Shown here: positions 51,158 through 59,474 of the stretch, one piece after another | Layout of the letters: each line of letters opens with the position of its first letter | Position numbering within the stretch: the stretch's first letter is position 1 | Assembly (NCBI RefSeq): GCF_013283875.1 | Contig: NZ_CP054139.1 | Span: 5,952,001-6,016,000, forward strand | Direction of reading: 5' to 3' | Source of the DNA: Mucilaginibacter mali | GTDB lineage: Bacteria > Bacteroidota > Bacteroidia > Sphingobacteriales > Sphingobacteriaceae | DNA length: 64,000 nt | Notes under the pieces: model-generated | The model's input: the letters and a program-made list of their open reading frames with translations, nothing else | Told to the model about the DNA's origin: nothing | Databases searched by the model: none | Translations under genes and position numbers: made by a program

Positions 51158-51610
51158 ATGCTGGGGGAACTCGATCAAACACAAATAGAGCAATTGCTCA
51201 GGGAACAGGTGACCGGCAGGATCGCCTGCCATGCCGAAGGCAGTACCTATATCGTACCGGTGAATTATGTTTTCGGCGGCTCCTACCTTTATGGACAATC
51301 TGCCGAAGGTCAGAAGATTCGGATGATGCGCAACAACCCGTCTGTCTGCTTCGAAGTAGATGAGATCCGTACGATCTTTGATTGGAAAAGCGTCATCATT
51401 CAGGGCCGCTTCGAAGAAATAATTGATGTCTCTGAAAAGGAACAGCTTCAGCAAGGTTTGATCCACCGGCTAATGCCCTTGTCCAGAAATCCAAGCGATC
51501 ACCCGGCTCATGGGATTACTGAAAAGGATAGCGACGTAGGGACCAAAGTCCAGCTCATCGTCTACAAGGTCCATATTGAACAATTGTCCGGTCGTTTTGA
51601 ACGACCGTGA
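51158..51610 (+). CDS. Pyridoxamine 5'-phosphate oxidase-like flavin-binding protein
   Basis: The 150-residue protein has the split-barrel flavin-binding pattern: LLREQVTGRIACHAEGSTYIVPVNYVFGGSYLYGQSAEGQKIRMMRNNPSVCFEVDEI, then WKSVIIQGRFEEI. It resembles NimA/PNPOx-like proteins that bind FMN, haem or F420. The start at 51158 (MLGELDQTQIEQ) places the promoter correctly. Its stop overlaps the open frame of ctaA, so the two may be co-transcribed. Confidence 0.8.
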   Translation: MLGELDQTQIEQLLREQVTGRIACHAEGSTYIVPVNYVFGGSYLYGQSAEGQKIRMMRNNPSVCFEVDEIRTIFDWKSVIIQGRFEEIIDVSEKEQLQQGLIHRLMPLSRNPSDHPAHGITEKDSDVGTKVQLIVYKVHIEQLSGRFERP

Positions 51611-51651
51611 GCATTATCGGCATTTTTACCTTATGCTGTGAACGAAAAAAA

Positions 51652-52713
51652 ATGACCACTGAAATCACAAAAGCCAACCGTCAGGTCAGTCGCTGGCTGG
51701 CGCTGGGCATCGGGATGATTATTATCCAAATCTTATTAGGGGGCATAACGCGTCTTACGGGTTCAGGCCTATCCATTACCGAATGGCAACCTTTTTTAGG
51801 TGCTGTACCGCCACTCAGTCATGCCGAATGGGGAAAAAGTTTTGCTTTGTACCGCCAAATTGCCCAATTTAAGAAACTGAACGCTGACCTAACGCTGACC
51901 GGTTATCAACACTTGTATTTCTGGGAATGGCTGCACCGCGAATGGGCGCGCCTGATGGCCGTTGTATTTATCCTCCCCTTCGCTTGGCTGATTTACCGCA
52001 GAATGATTCGCAGGGAACTATTCTGGCCATTGGCGGGGTTATTCCTGATCGGGACGTTGCAGGCTTTCGCAGGCTGGCTAATGGTCAAAAGCGGTTTAAA
52101 TGATACCGATATTCGGGTAAATCACATCCGGCTCGCAGTACATTTCCTGCTTGCGCTGACCTTACTGGCAGCCATGGTCTGGTTGTCCCTACGCCTGAGA
52201 ATCAATTGCACCCAAACCTATAATTACGGTGGCTTGCAGGTGCTCACTATAATAATACTATTGCTGTTACTTAAACAAATGACTTACGGCGCTTTTATGG
52301 CAGGAACACACGCGGCCTTATTCGCACCCACCTGGCCAACGATAAACGGACATTTCTTTCCACCCGTCCAGCTCAGGCCCGGTCAGCTCATCATCCAATT
52401 CTGCAATGATCCATTGCTAATCCAGTTCGTTCACCGGCTTTATGCCTATCTCATCTTCTGCTGTATGATCTTTTGGTATGCGCTGGCAGGCAAATCGAGC
52501 CGGGACCATTTTTTAAATCGCTGGCGAAAATGGCCACTGCTGATTACTGTGGCTCAAATCATTTTGGGGATAGCCTCTTTGCTATCTAGCAGTTCGACGG
52601 AGCTGATCTGGTTTGCCTCGATCCACCAGTTGAATGCGATCTTACTGTTTATTTCCCTGCTCACTGCCTTGTATTTCAGCAGGCAGCGAAAGGGATTAGG
52701 TTATGCGGTCTAA
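51652..52713 (+). CDS. ctaA: Haem A synthase (COX15/CtaA family)
   Basis: A 353-residue protein with eight transmembrane helices in two four-helix halves and the haem-ligand histidines of the family: TGYQHLYFWEWLHREWARL (first half), NHIRLAVHF, then QFVHRLYAYL and SIHQLNAI (second half), plus GGITRLTGSGLSITEW. It oxidises haem O to haem A for aa3-type oxidases. The start at 51652 (MTTEITK) lies downstream of the PNPOx stop. It converges with the DUF6544 gene by four bases. Confidence 0.9.
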   Translation: MTTEITKANRQVSRWLALGIGMIIIQILLGGITRLTGSGLSITEWQPFLGAVPPLSHAEWGKSFALYRQIAQFKKLNADLTLTGYQHLYFWEWLHREWARLMAVVFILPFAWLIYRRMIRRELFWPLAGLFLIGTLQAFAGWLMVKSGLNDTDIRVNHIRLAVHFLLALTLLAAMVWLSLRLRINCTQTYNYGGLQVLTIIILLLLLKQMTYGAFMAGTHAALFAPTWPTINGHFFPPVQLRPGQLIIQFCNDPLLIQFVHRLYAYLIFCCMIFWYALAGKSSRDHFLNRWRKWPLLITVAQIILGIASLLSSSSTELIWFASIHQLNAILLFISLLTALYFSRQRKGLGYAV

Positions 52714-53504
52714 AAAGTGTTAAACAGCAACCTGGTGAGCTCGCCCTTGAAATAAACATGCTCCCTGCCCGGCATCTTCCAGAGCGCCCGGAATACCGAA
52801 GGGAAACGGATATCGCCGCGAAACTTATATTTTTCAGCCGTAGCCACCCAGGGATAGTTCTGATAGGTGCCCCCCTCATTATAATACCGGTCAAGCGTTT
52901 CAAACCGCTCCACCAGGCCATCGGGATTAAAGTGAAATATACCTTTTGCCGTAACTCCCTGGAAACTGATGATCCCTTCCACGACCAGGGGAGCGATCTC
53001 CCGCCAGGTAATGTACCTGCAAAGCGCATAGGCAGGAATGATCATCATTTCAGCCAGCACGGTCACCAGTTCAGAACGGTCCATCAACGGCCCCGTTCTC
53101 TCCGTTAGGCGAAGTTTGTCCAGCAAGCGCACGAGCAGGCCGCCATGCCCATCCCGAAAAATATCGCGCGCCGTAAAAGGCAGAATGCCGAATAAGTGGG
53201 CTTCCATCAGAACCAACCTTGCCGGGGATGGTAGAAAATTGATCTGTCTGCAGCTTATTGGTCTCCAGCGACCACCGGGTCGCATTTTCAGTGCGGTTTC
53301 CTTCCAGATCATTTGGCAGCAAATCACCGTTTCTTTACCGACATAGCCGCTCTCCAAAACATAGCGCTGAAGGATGGGGGGGAGTTCGGTCAGTAGACGG
53401 TCCGCAGGACAGGATTTGCACAGGTTATATTTTTCGCATTCCTCTGCAAGTTCCTGCTCGTACTGTCGGCTAAGCGAATCCAGTAGGGCCGCTTTTATGA
53501 TCAT
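52710..53504 (-). CDS. DUF6544 family protein
   Basis: A 264-residue soluble protein. Landmarks that I associate with DUF6544 are MRPGGRWRPISCRQINFLPSPARLVLMEA, RDGHGGLLVRLLDKLRL, then DRSELVTVLAEMMIIPAYAL and KGIFHFNPDGLVERFETLDRYY. The function is unknown; the fold may be a lipid-binding barrel. Its start overlaps the queD stop by four bases, making a two-gene operon. Confidence 0.65.
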   Translation of the reverse strand: MIIKAALLDSLSRQYEQELAEECEKYNLCKSCPADRLLTELPPILQRYVLESGYVGKETVICCQMIWKETALKMRPGGRWRPISCRQINFLPSPARLVLMEAHLFGILPFTARDIFRDGHGGLLVRLLDKLRLTERTGPLMDRSELVTVLAEMMIIPAYALCRYITWREIAPLVVEGIISFQGVTAKGIFHFNPDGLVERFETLDRYYNEGGTYQNYPWVATAEKYKFRGDIRFPSVFRALWKMPGREHVYFKGELTRLLFNTF

Positions 53505-53863
53505 TTGTTCTCTCCTTCATAAATAACACCCGAGGTCGGCGTTTCCTTTAATTCGATCCGGCTTAATCCAGGTATCTCCGGCCGAATGGCCTGCCAGAAC
53601 CAGCGTGCAACATTTTCCGCGGTCGGGTTTTTCAGCCCTTGGATCTCGTTGAGCATAACATGGTCCAGTTGTTCGACCAGCGGTTTAACAACGGCTTTCA
53701 ATTCTTTGAAATCGATTACCCAGCCATCTTCTGTATTGACAGGTCCTGACACATAAATGGTCAAATGATAGGTATGGCCGTGAACCTGACGGCAGCGGTG
53801 CCCCTGCGGCACGTTGGGGAGAAAATGGGCGGCATCGAACGTGAATTGCTTAAATATGGTCAT
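53501..53863 (-). CDS. queD: 6-carboxytetrahydropterin synthase (QueD/PTPS family)
   Basis: A 120-residue protein with the zinc ligands of the family (His in DAAHFLP and both His of HGHTYHL), the catalytic Cys in GHRCRQVHGHTY, LDHVMLNE and the ETPTSG motif. It makes the pterin precursor of queuosine. The ATG at 53863 (MTIFKQFTF) is chosen because upstream codons lack similarity. It is co-transcribed with DUF6544, an association I cannot explain. Confidence 0.9.
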   Translation of the reverse strand: MTIFKQFTFDAAHFLPNVPQGHRCRQVHGHTYHLTIYVSGPVNTEDGWVIDFKELKAVVKPLVEQLDHVMLNEIQGLKNPTAENVARWFWQAIRPEIPGLSRIELKETPTSGVIYEGENK

Positions 53864-54027
53864 AGATTGTTTTTTATTGGTGTAGCCCATCGGCTTTTAC
53901 CACCTCAAAGTTGCAGTGAAACTCCCTTCAGGGAAATGCGCAGGATCATAAAATTTCCTGATCTCTGCACTGGAATTTTTATAGGCAGGACCAGACGCCC
54001 GACCTGGCGCAGGATCACTGGAAAAGG

Positions 54028-54070
54028 TGACGCGCGTCACTTTTTCCTCCGCGGTCAATGCTCAACTTTA
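54028..54070 (+). promoter_or_regulatory. Promoter of the USP-USP operon with Crp/Fnr-type box
   Basis: Box TGAC-GCGC-GTCA (54028-54039), a perfect palindrome, and -7 candidate CAACTTTA (54063-54070), giving position -41.5. Confidence 0.65.
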
Positions 54071-54096
54071 CATCAACAAACCAAGCGTACAACAGC

Positions 54097-54960
54097 ATGA
54101 AAACAATTGTGATCGCTACTGATTTTTCCGAAGGTTCAAAAGACGCCGCCCGCTACGGTTATCACCTGGCGCGGCAGGTGCGCTCAAATATTTTGCTCTG
54201 CCATGCCATTATCATCCCGGCGGAGATCCCGCAGGCCGGCATGGTCTTCTGGCAGGATGAAGAATATGAATTGCTGCTGGAGGACAGCGCATCGGCGCTT
54301 CACGAATTTAAAGAGATGCTGGATAGCTCACTGCCGGCAACAGGCTTTCGCCCGGTGATCAGCTGCAAAAGCCAGCCCGGGATCATGGCCGATGTTGTCA
54401 AGGCATTGGCGGCTACGCCAGACAATGAACTGATCGTCAGCGGCACTCATCAGGGCAGAGTATTTAATAACCTGCTGTTGGGTAACCATGCCTCCAATAT
54501 GATTGACAATGCGGATAAGCCGGTGCTAATGGTATCCCCGGGAACAGAATTCCGCCCGATAAAAAAGATCGCTTATGCTACAGAATTCAAAGACCCCGAA
54601 AACGATCTTCAACATATTTACCAGCTAGTTTACTGGGCAAAGCAATTGAATGCGGAAGTGCTGCTCGTGCATATCTGCAACGAAAAAAAGGAAAGCCCGG
54701 TCTTAAAAGAAATGATAGCCGATTACCTGGTCGGGATCTCCAATAATGCTGACTACCCCAATATCTATTACCGCCTGATCCGCAACGACCGGGTAGATGA
54801 AGGTCTGGACTGGATCTGCGATCACGGACAGATCGACATGCTCGCCATGGTCCATCAACACCACAACCTTTTTGGCGAATTATTCGCCCACAGTCATACC
54901 AAACAAATGGCGGATCACCTGCAGCTGCCCCTGCTGGTATTTCCCGGGACCAAATCATAA
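54097..54960 (+). CDS. Universal stress protein, tandem two-domain
   Basis: A 287-residue two-domain USP from ATG 54097: MKTIVIATDFSEGSKDAARYGYHLA, then IVSGTHQGRVFNNLLLGNHASNMI (ATP-binding loop), then a second domain beginning PIKKIAYATEFKDPE and ending LQLPLLVFPG. It heads an operon with an unknown helical protein and another USP. The earlier in-frame start at 54058 lies in the promoter. Confidence 0.88.
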   Translation: MKTIVIATDFSEGSKDAARYGYHLARQVRSNILLCHAIIIPAEIPQAGMVFWQDEEYELLLEDSASALHEFKEMLDSSLPATGFRPVISCKSQPGIMADVVKALAATPDNELIVSGTHQGRVFNNLLLGNHASNMIDNADKPVLMVSPGTEFRPIKKIAYATEFKDPENDLQHIYQLVYWAKQLNAEVLLVHICNEKKESPVLKEMIADYLVGISNNADYPNIYYRLIRNDRVDEGLDWICDHGQIDMLAMVHQHHNLFGELFAHSHTKQMADHLQLPLLVFPGTKS

Positions 54961-54979
54961 ACATTTAAAAAATACAGCC

Positions 54980-55405
54980 ATGAGTAACTTACCACCTGAT
55001 ACCGAACTGGAAACTGAATTGCAGGAATTATATATCCTGGCCCGTCATTGGCAAGATGACATCTCCTTTTTAGCGGATGAAGCCCGTTTCTTCCGAAACA
55101 TTCTGTTGAAATATGATGCCACAGCGGTGGAAAGTATCGAATCAGTAACGAACTTCCGCCAGAAGATCGAAGGACAGGAAAGCCAGTTGGTGACCCTGAG
55201 AAGCGCCGTGCCGGAATTCCTGGCTTTCCTGGAGCCTTATATTGGCGACAATAAAAAGGCCATGGACCTGACGTTCCTGGAACGCTATAATGACCTGCAG
55301 AACGGACTGACCGCTTTATTTGCCGGGATCAAAAAGACAAAAAAAGAACTTTTCGCCTATGCCGAAACGGTCATGGCGGGTAACCTAACTACCGTACAAT
55401 CCTAA
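54980..55405 (+). CDS. Unknown helical protein between two USP genes
   Basis: A 141-residue acidic, almost entirely helical protein (TELETELQELYILARHWQDDISFLADEARFFRN..., later LERYNDLQNGLTALFAGIKKTKKELFAYAETV) with heptad-like spacing suggesting coiled coils. Not recognised. It starts 19 bp after one USP and ends 4 bp before the next, so it is probably a partner in stress adaptation. An upstream in-frame extension from 54797 overlaps the USP gene in another frame and is not coding. Confidence 0.65.
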   Translation: MSNLPPDTELETELQELYILARHWQDDISFLADEARFFRNILLKYDATAVESIESVTNFRQKIEGQESQLVTLRSAVPEFLAFLEPYIGDNKKAMDLTFLERYNDLQNGLTALFAGIKKTKKELFAYAETVMAGNLTTVQS

Positions 55406-55409
55406 TCCG

Positions 55410-56261
55410 ATGAAGACAATAGCAGTATTGACTGACCAAAGCGCAGGCTCCCATACCGCCGCGCGTTATGCCCTGCACCTGGCCAAAAAGATGAAAGCTA
55501 ATGTCCTGTTATTCAATCTTGCACCGGTACCGACAACGGTACTGCAGCTGCAAACCGTTGACGGAGAACCAGAAATGGAGGAGACTCCTGATAAAGGTTT
55601 GGCCGCTTACGTGCTTCAATTGGAGCAGGAACTGGTTGCAAGCTCCTTTGCAGGCAACAGGTTGCCGGAGATCAGCTTTGATGCCGGAAGGACCGAATTG
55701 GTAGATATCATGACCGCTATAGATTGCCATACTGATATCGCTATGGTGGTAACTGGTGTGCCCGACCAGGAGGAAATGGCCAATTACCTGATTGGCGAGA
55801 ACTGCAGCCGGATCATTGACTGGGCGCGTATTCCGGTAATGGTCGTGCCCCGTGGTACCGTCCGGATGAATCCGGAAAAGATCACCTACGCTGCCACGCT
55901 GAAAGAGGAAGATATCCAGAGCATCGGGGAACTTGGGGAACTGATGGAAGCCTTCGCCGCGGAATTAATGGTCGCCCATTTATGCGGACTAAACCCCGAC
56001 AAAGAGGTAAAAACTAAGGAAAAGGTATTGCAAACCGCCCTTTACCGTGACCTGAACTGCGGCGGTGTTTATTTCCGCAGCATCGATGACAGCCAGCTGG
56101 CCCGCGACTGGAAATGGCTGAAAGCGAACAAGCCTACCGATATTATGGCGCTGATGCTGCGGCCTAAAGAAGAAATGAACAAGTTCTTTAAGCGCGGCCA
56201 GAATGCCGAAGTAACTTATCACCTCACTATCCCGGTGATCGTGATGCCGAAACGTCCCTGA
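55410..56261 (+). CDS. Universal stress protein, divergent two-domain
   Basis: A 283-residue USP: MKTIAVLTDQSAGSHTAARYALHLAKKM start, then MVVTGVPDQEEMANYLIGENCSRII, where the Gly-rich ATP loop is weakened, and a second domain with MNPEKITYAATLKEEDIQSIGE. Its end (VIVMPKRP) is typical. The loss of the glycines suggests a non-ATP-binding member. It is the last gene of the three-gene operon before a terminator. Confidence 0.82.
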   Translation: MKTIAVLTDQSAGSHTAARYALHLAKKMKANVLLFNLAPVPTTVLQLQTVDGEPEMEETPDKGLAAYVLQLEQELVASSFAGNRLPEISFDAGRTELVDIMTAIDCHTDIAMVVTGVPDQEEMANYLIGENCSRIIDWARIPVMVVPRGTVRMNPEKITYAATLKEEDIQSIGELGELMEAFAAELMVAHLCGLNPDKEVKTKEKVLQTALYRDLNCGGVYFRSIDDSQLARDWKWLKANKPTDIMALMLRPKEEMNKFFKRGQNAEVTYHLTIPVIVMPKRP

Positions 56262-56280
56262 TTGTTGAATTTGAATCAAA

Positions 56281-56311
56281 AAAGGCCGCCCCATTTCCGG
56301 AAGCGGCCTTT
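56281..56311. terminator. Rho-independent terminator between convergent operons
   Basis: AAAGGCCGC and GCGGCCTTT pair around a 13-base loop, with A residues before and T-rich sequence after, so it can act in both directions. Confidence 0.75.
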
Positions 56312-56331
56312 ACCTTTTTATTTTATACACA

Positions 56332-58113
56332 TCAAATCTCGATCTGGCTGAGTTCCAGTTCCGACAGCGACAATTCGCTGAACCAGTCCTGGATCAAAGC
56401 TGAAGTCTGATCGGCCTGTTTGCTGAACAAATCCCGGTAATAGCTGATGCCTTCCTGCAGCTGCGTTTTAAATTTCGACAGCTGCTTCTGCTTTTTGTCC
56501 GTTAGGCCCTTCAGTTGTGCCTGCAGGTCGGTTCGCAGGTAATCGATATACAAATTCAGTTCCTTGATAAACATATGCGGGCGATTGATCTTACCCAAAA
56601 GGTCCAGTTCACCGTAAATATGCCGCACCATTTCTTCAAGGGAATAAATGCGCGAAAAATAAGCCAGGTTCGGCCCTGGGCAGATCGCGACAGCTTTATT
56701 CTCGCGGGGTTTCAGCAGATCATATTTTAAATAGGCGGAAGCGCAAAGTCCTTCGCATAAACAGATCTTCTCGGTGATCGTCCGGTATTGCTGCTCATAT
56801 TCCGGTTCGGTCAGTTCCAGCGTATCCAGCTGCTGCAGCTTCAGGTGCTGGTATTCCCGCGAAGCCGTACAAATAGGCTGGTCGGTGAACTCCGTATTGG
56901 TACACAGGTATTTTTTAGTACAGGGACTGCCCGGACGTTTATTTTCCAGACGTTTCAGGCGCTGTACCTCGGCAGTACTGTTTTTAAAATTGTTGAACAA
57001 GATGCCAAGGGGAGATGCACCACTCAGGTAAAACTCCTTTTCACCGGCATGCTCTAATTGCTGCAGCGTCGATTCGTCGACATTGGTCACTTCCGGTACC
57101 AGCAGGAACGGGCTGCCCCAGCCAGTCGCATCCAACTGGTAATGCTGTAGAAGGAAATGGTTCTCCCCCGCAGTGCCGATCCCACCCTGGACGCTCAGTC
57201 GTTGTGCAGGTGCAGTAGCAATAGTAATGCCTTTTTCCTGCAATGCGGCTTGATATCCGGTAAACAACTCGCTGACCATTTCCTGCCGCTTTTGTTTGAA
57301 CTCTTCCAGGATGGGGCCCAGCAAAAATCCTTCGGTTGCAAAAGCATGACCGCCGCAGTTCAGGCCGGACTCGACCCTGAATTCTGAAACCCAGATGCCT
57401 TTTTTTGCCAGGAACTTGGCCTGGATAAAAGCGGAACGAAAGTCGCTGACTTTTAAGATCACCTTTTTAGGCAACCGGCCCTCTGCATCCGGCAGGAAGC
57501 AGGCAAAAGATTCCAGATAACTATACAAACGCGGGTTCATCCCGGCAGAGAGGATCACGGAAGATGCCAGCCGGCTTACCGCAAAGCCACGGAGCGCCGC
57601 CAGTGCATCAGTGAACTGATCGCCCAGTGCTTCGCCACCGGCAGCATAATTCATTTTGTCGACCTTCGACATGATATTGACATCGATGGCGCCGGGAGTC
57701 ATCTCGCTTTTAAGCAGCTCCAGGAAATAGCGGCGCTGGTCCGGATCCTTAAATTCCTGCATCAATTCGTACCCCTGACGAAGGCGCGCGCCTTCCGGCA
57801 GCAGTTCAAAATAACGGCACAGGTCGTTTCCAGGCTCGTAAGGTAATTTCAGCAGCTCAGTGAATTGCCGTTCAACCTGCCGCGCCACCAGGTCAAGGTA
57901 GGCGGTGATCCGCCGGGCCCGGGCATCGGGTTCTTTTTTGCCGATTGGCTCGAAAGATTCACCACATTCGGCGGCATGGTAGATACGCATCCTTTCAATC
58001 AGCTCGTCGTCGACGATCGACATGACTGAAGAAATGCCATAACGCGCAACCTTTAGCGGGGTATCTATAGAATAGCCCAGTCCTAAGACTGGTATGTGAA
58101 ATGTATGGCTCAT
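56332..58113 (-). CDS. Uncharacterised Cys-rich 593-residue protein, TIM-barrel-like
   Basis: I cannot name this protein. The middle (about residues 210-385) has strand-loop motifs KVILKVSDFRSAF, SGLNCGGHAFATEG, RLSVQGGIGTAGENHF and LSGASPLGILFNNF, which resemble flavin-binding TIM barrels of the nitronate monooxygenase/glutamate synthase kind. The part from about 390 to 480 is cysteine-rich (GSPCTKKYLC, PICTAS, KICLCEGLC, AICPGP) and could hold an Fe-S cluster. It has no signal peptide. It follows ric by 25 bp, so a redox role in NO or nitro-compound stress is plausible. Confidence 0.55.
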   Translation of the reverse strand: MSHTFHIPVLGLGYSIDTPLKVARYGISSVMSIVDDELIERMRIYHAAECGESFEPIGKKEPDARARRITAYLDLVARQVERQFTELLKLPYEPGNDLCRYFELLPEGARLRQGYELMQEFKDPDQRRYFLELLKSEMTPGAIDVNIMSKVDKMNYAAGGEALGDQFTDALAALRGFAVSRLASSVILSAGMNPRLYSYLESFACFLPDAEGRLPKKVILKVSDFRSAFIQAKFLAKKGIWVSEFRVESGLNCGGHAFATEGFLLGPILEEFKQKRQEMVSELFTGYQAALQEKGITIATAPAQRLSVQGGIGTAGENHFLLQHYQLDATGWGSPFLLVPEVTNVDESTLQQLEHAGEKEFYLSGASPLGILFNNFKNSTAEVQRLKRLENKRPGSPCTKKYLCTNTEFTDQPICTASREYQHLKLQQLDTLELTEPEYEQQYRTITEKICLCEGLCASAYLKYDLLKPRENKAVAICPGPNLAYFSRIYSLEEMVRHIYGELDLLGKINRPHMFIKELNLYIDYLRTDLQAQLKGLTDKKQKQLSKFKTQLQEGISYYRDLFSKQADQTSALIQDWFSELSLSELELSQIEI

Positions 58114-58138
58114 AATCGATGAGATTTTGTGTTAAGAT

Positions 58139-59119
58139 TTATAAAGGCGGTCCGTATTGCAGCTGCCGGAACCGGAGTTCATTTTCATTTTGGATGGCTG
58201 CCGGGAAGAGGATATTGTTTTCCAGGTGTAAATGCAGCTGCAGGTCATTTTCGAATTCCTGTAAGATCTTATAGAGGATACGGAAGCCATGCGTAACATA
58301 ATTCGGTGGCTGGTAGCACTTGGTAAGCTGCCGGATCTTTAAGAAAGCATCATAAACGCGCTCATGGTTGGCTTCCATTAAATGAATGACCGCTGTTATT
58401 GAGCCCGTTGCAGGTGCTGCCAGCCTTGTTCCTGATTTCAGCGCATAGGCCATGTCGGTCAAATAAGGAAAAAGAAAGGTTTCTTCCTGTTCCATATTGG
58501 CCGTTAATCCTTCTGTAGCTTGCCTGACCAAGGTATTTACCTCTCGAAGTTCGGTATACTTCGTGCCATAGGACCGGGCTATTTTCGCACACATTTCCAG
58601 CAGGAATGGTAAGTTGGCCCGCACATAGCCATGGTGCAGGTTGATCAGGTATTTACAAAAAAAGCCGGTATCCCAATGCAGGAAATCCATTTCCGGATAG
58701 GCTATTGCCGGAAGCTCTCCCTTTAACTTTAAGTCGACCTTTTCCACATCAAGTTGCAAAAGTTCACAAGCCTCCGTAAGTGTGCGGGCACCTCCACAAC
58801 TAAAGTCGATGCCCAATTCTTTAAACACGGCAACCTTGCGGGGATCGTTGATAATGATTTGGCCGATGCTGCCTTCCCGATCCTGATGGGTTCGTTTGCC
58901 GACCTTGACCCGCCAGACCTCCGGTCCGCTTTCCAGCGGTTTCCAGGTAAAATTCCGGCCCGAATGTTCGAGCAGCCGGAAATATAGGGGTCTGGGATCG
59001 CGGTCATGATTCAATACCAGATGCCCGCCCATTGGCAAGCCCCCGAATTTTTCCAGCAGCACATCACCCTTCAGGCTTTCTTCAACAACGGTTATATCTA
59101 ATATCTCTGGTATGTCCAT
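58139..59119 (-). CDS. Second RIC-type protein with DUF2249 fusion, Cys replaced in the ScdA motif
   Basis: The 326-residue protein has the same three-part build as the protein at 29385: DUF2249 (about 8-75), ScdA N-terminal domain, and hemerythrin-like domain (about 155-312; HHGYVRAN, EETFLFP and HLHLENN). The ScdA motif reads DFSCGG, so the first of the two cysteines is Ser107 while Cys108 remains. Its promoter has a textbook Crp/Fnr-type box. The pairing with the Cys-rich 593-aa protein suggests specialised function. Confidence 0.85.
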   Translation of the reverse strand: MDIPEILDITVVEESLKGDVLLEKFGGLPMGGHLVLNHDRDPRPLYFRLLEHSGRNFTWKPLESGPEVWRVKVGKRTHQDREGSIGQIIINDPRKVAVFKELGIDFSCGGARTLTEACELLQLDVEKVDLKLKGELPAIAYPEMDFLHWDTGFFCKYLINLHHGYVRANLPFLLEMCAKIARSYGTKYTELREVNTLVRQATEGLTANMEQEETFLFPYLTDMAYALKSGTRLAAPATGSITAVIHLMEANHERVYDAFLKIRQLTKCYQPPNYVTHGFRILYKILQEFENDLQLHLHLENNILFPAAIQNENELRFRQLQYGPPL

Positions 59120-59136
59120 TCACAGGAGTTAATTGG

Positions 59137-59179
59137 CAAATTTACCCCGTGTGGATCCCTTAGAAAATGATGAACGTCA
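59137..59179 (-). promoter_or_regulatory. Promoter of the second RIC operon with Crp/Fnr-type box
   Basis: Exact -7 element TAAATTTG on the minus strand (59144-59137) and box TGAT-GAAC-GTCA at 59168-59179, giving position -41.5. This is the cleanest example of the pattern in the window. Confidence 0.75.
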
Positions 59180-59397
59180 TTTTTTGCCGCCATCTATATC
59201 ATTTTTACTGCGCTGGTTTGATGTACATATTTGCAGCGACTGATCTTATAATAACCGGGGGAACAGGTCATTGGCCTGGCCCGGTATTATAGCGGTCGCT
59301 TTCCGCTTTTCCAGATCCACCTATTTATTTTTTTAATGCACGCGGGTTAAAGCTAACCGGCTGATTTCAGGCCTTTGGTCACTTTCTTCCTAAAAAG

Positions 59398-59462
59398 TGA
59401 CACAGATCATTTTTTGCACCGACGGCGGTCATTCTCCCAGTTCCGGTGAACCTGCATTTTTG
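59398..59462 (+). promoter_or_regulatory. Promoter of ccoI-ccoS with Crp/Fnr-type box
   Basis: Box TGAC-ACAG-ATCA at 59398-59409 and -7 element CATTTTTG (59455-59462), position -63.5. The 355 bp between the RIC and ccoI genes hold only these two divergent promoters; no gene was seen. Confidence 0.65.
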
Positions 59463-59474
59463 AGCCATTAAAAT

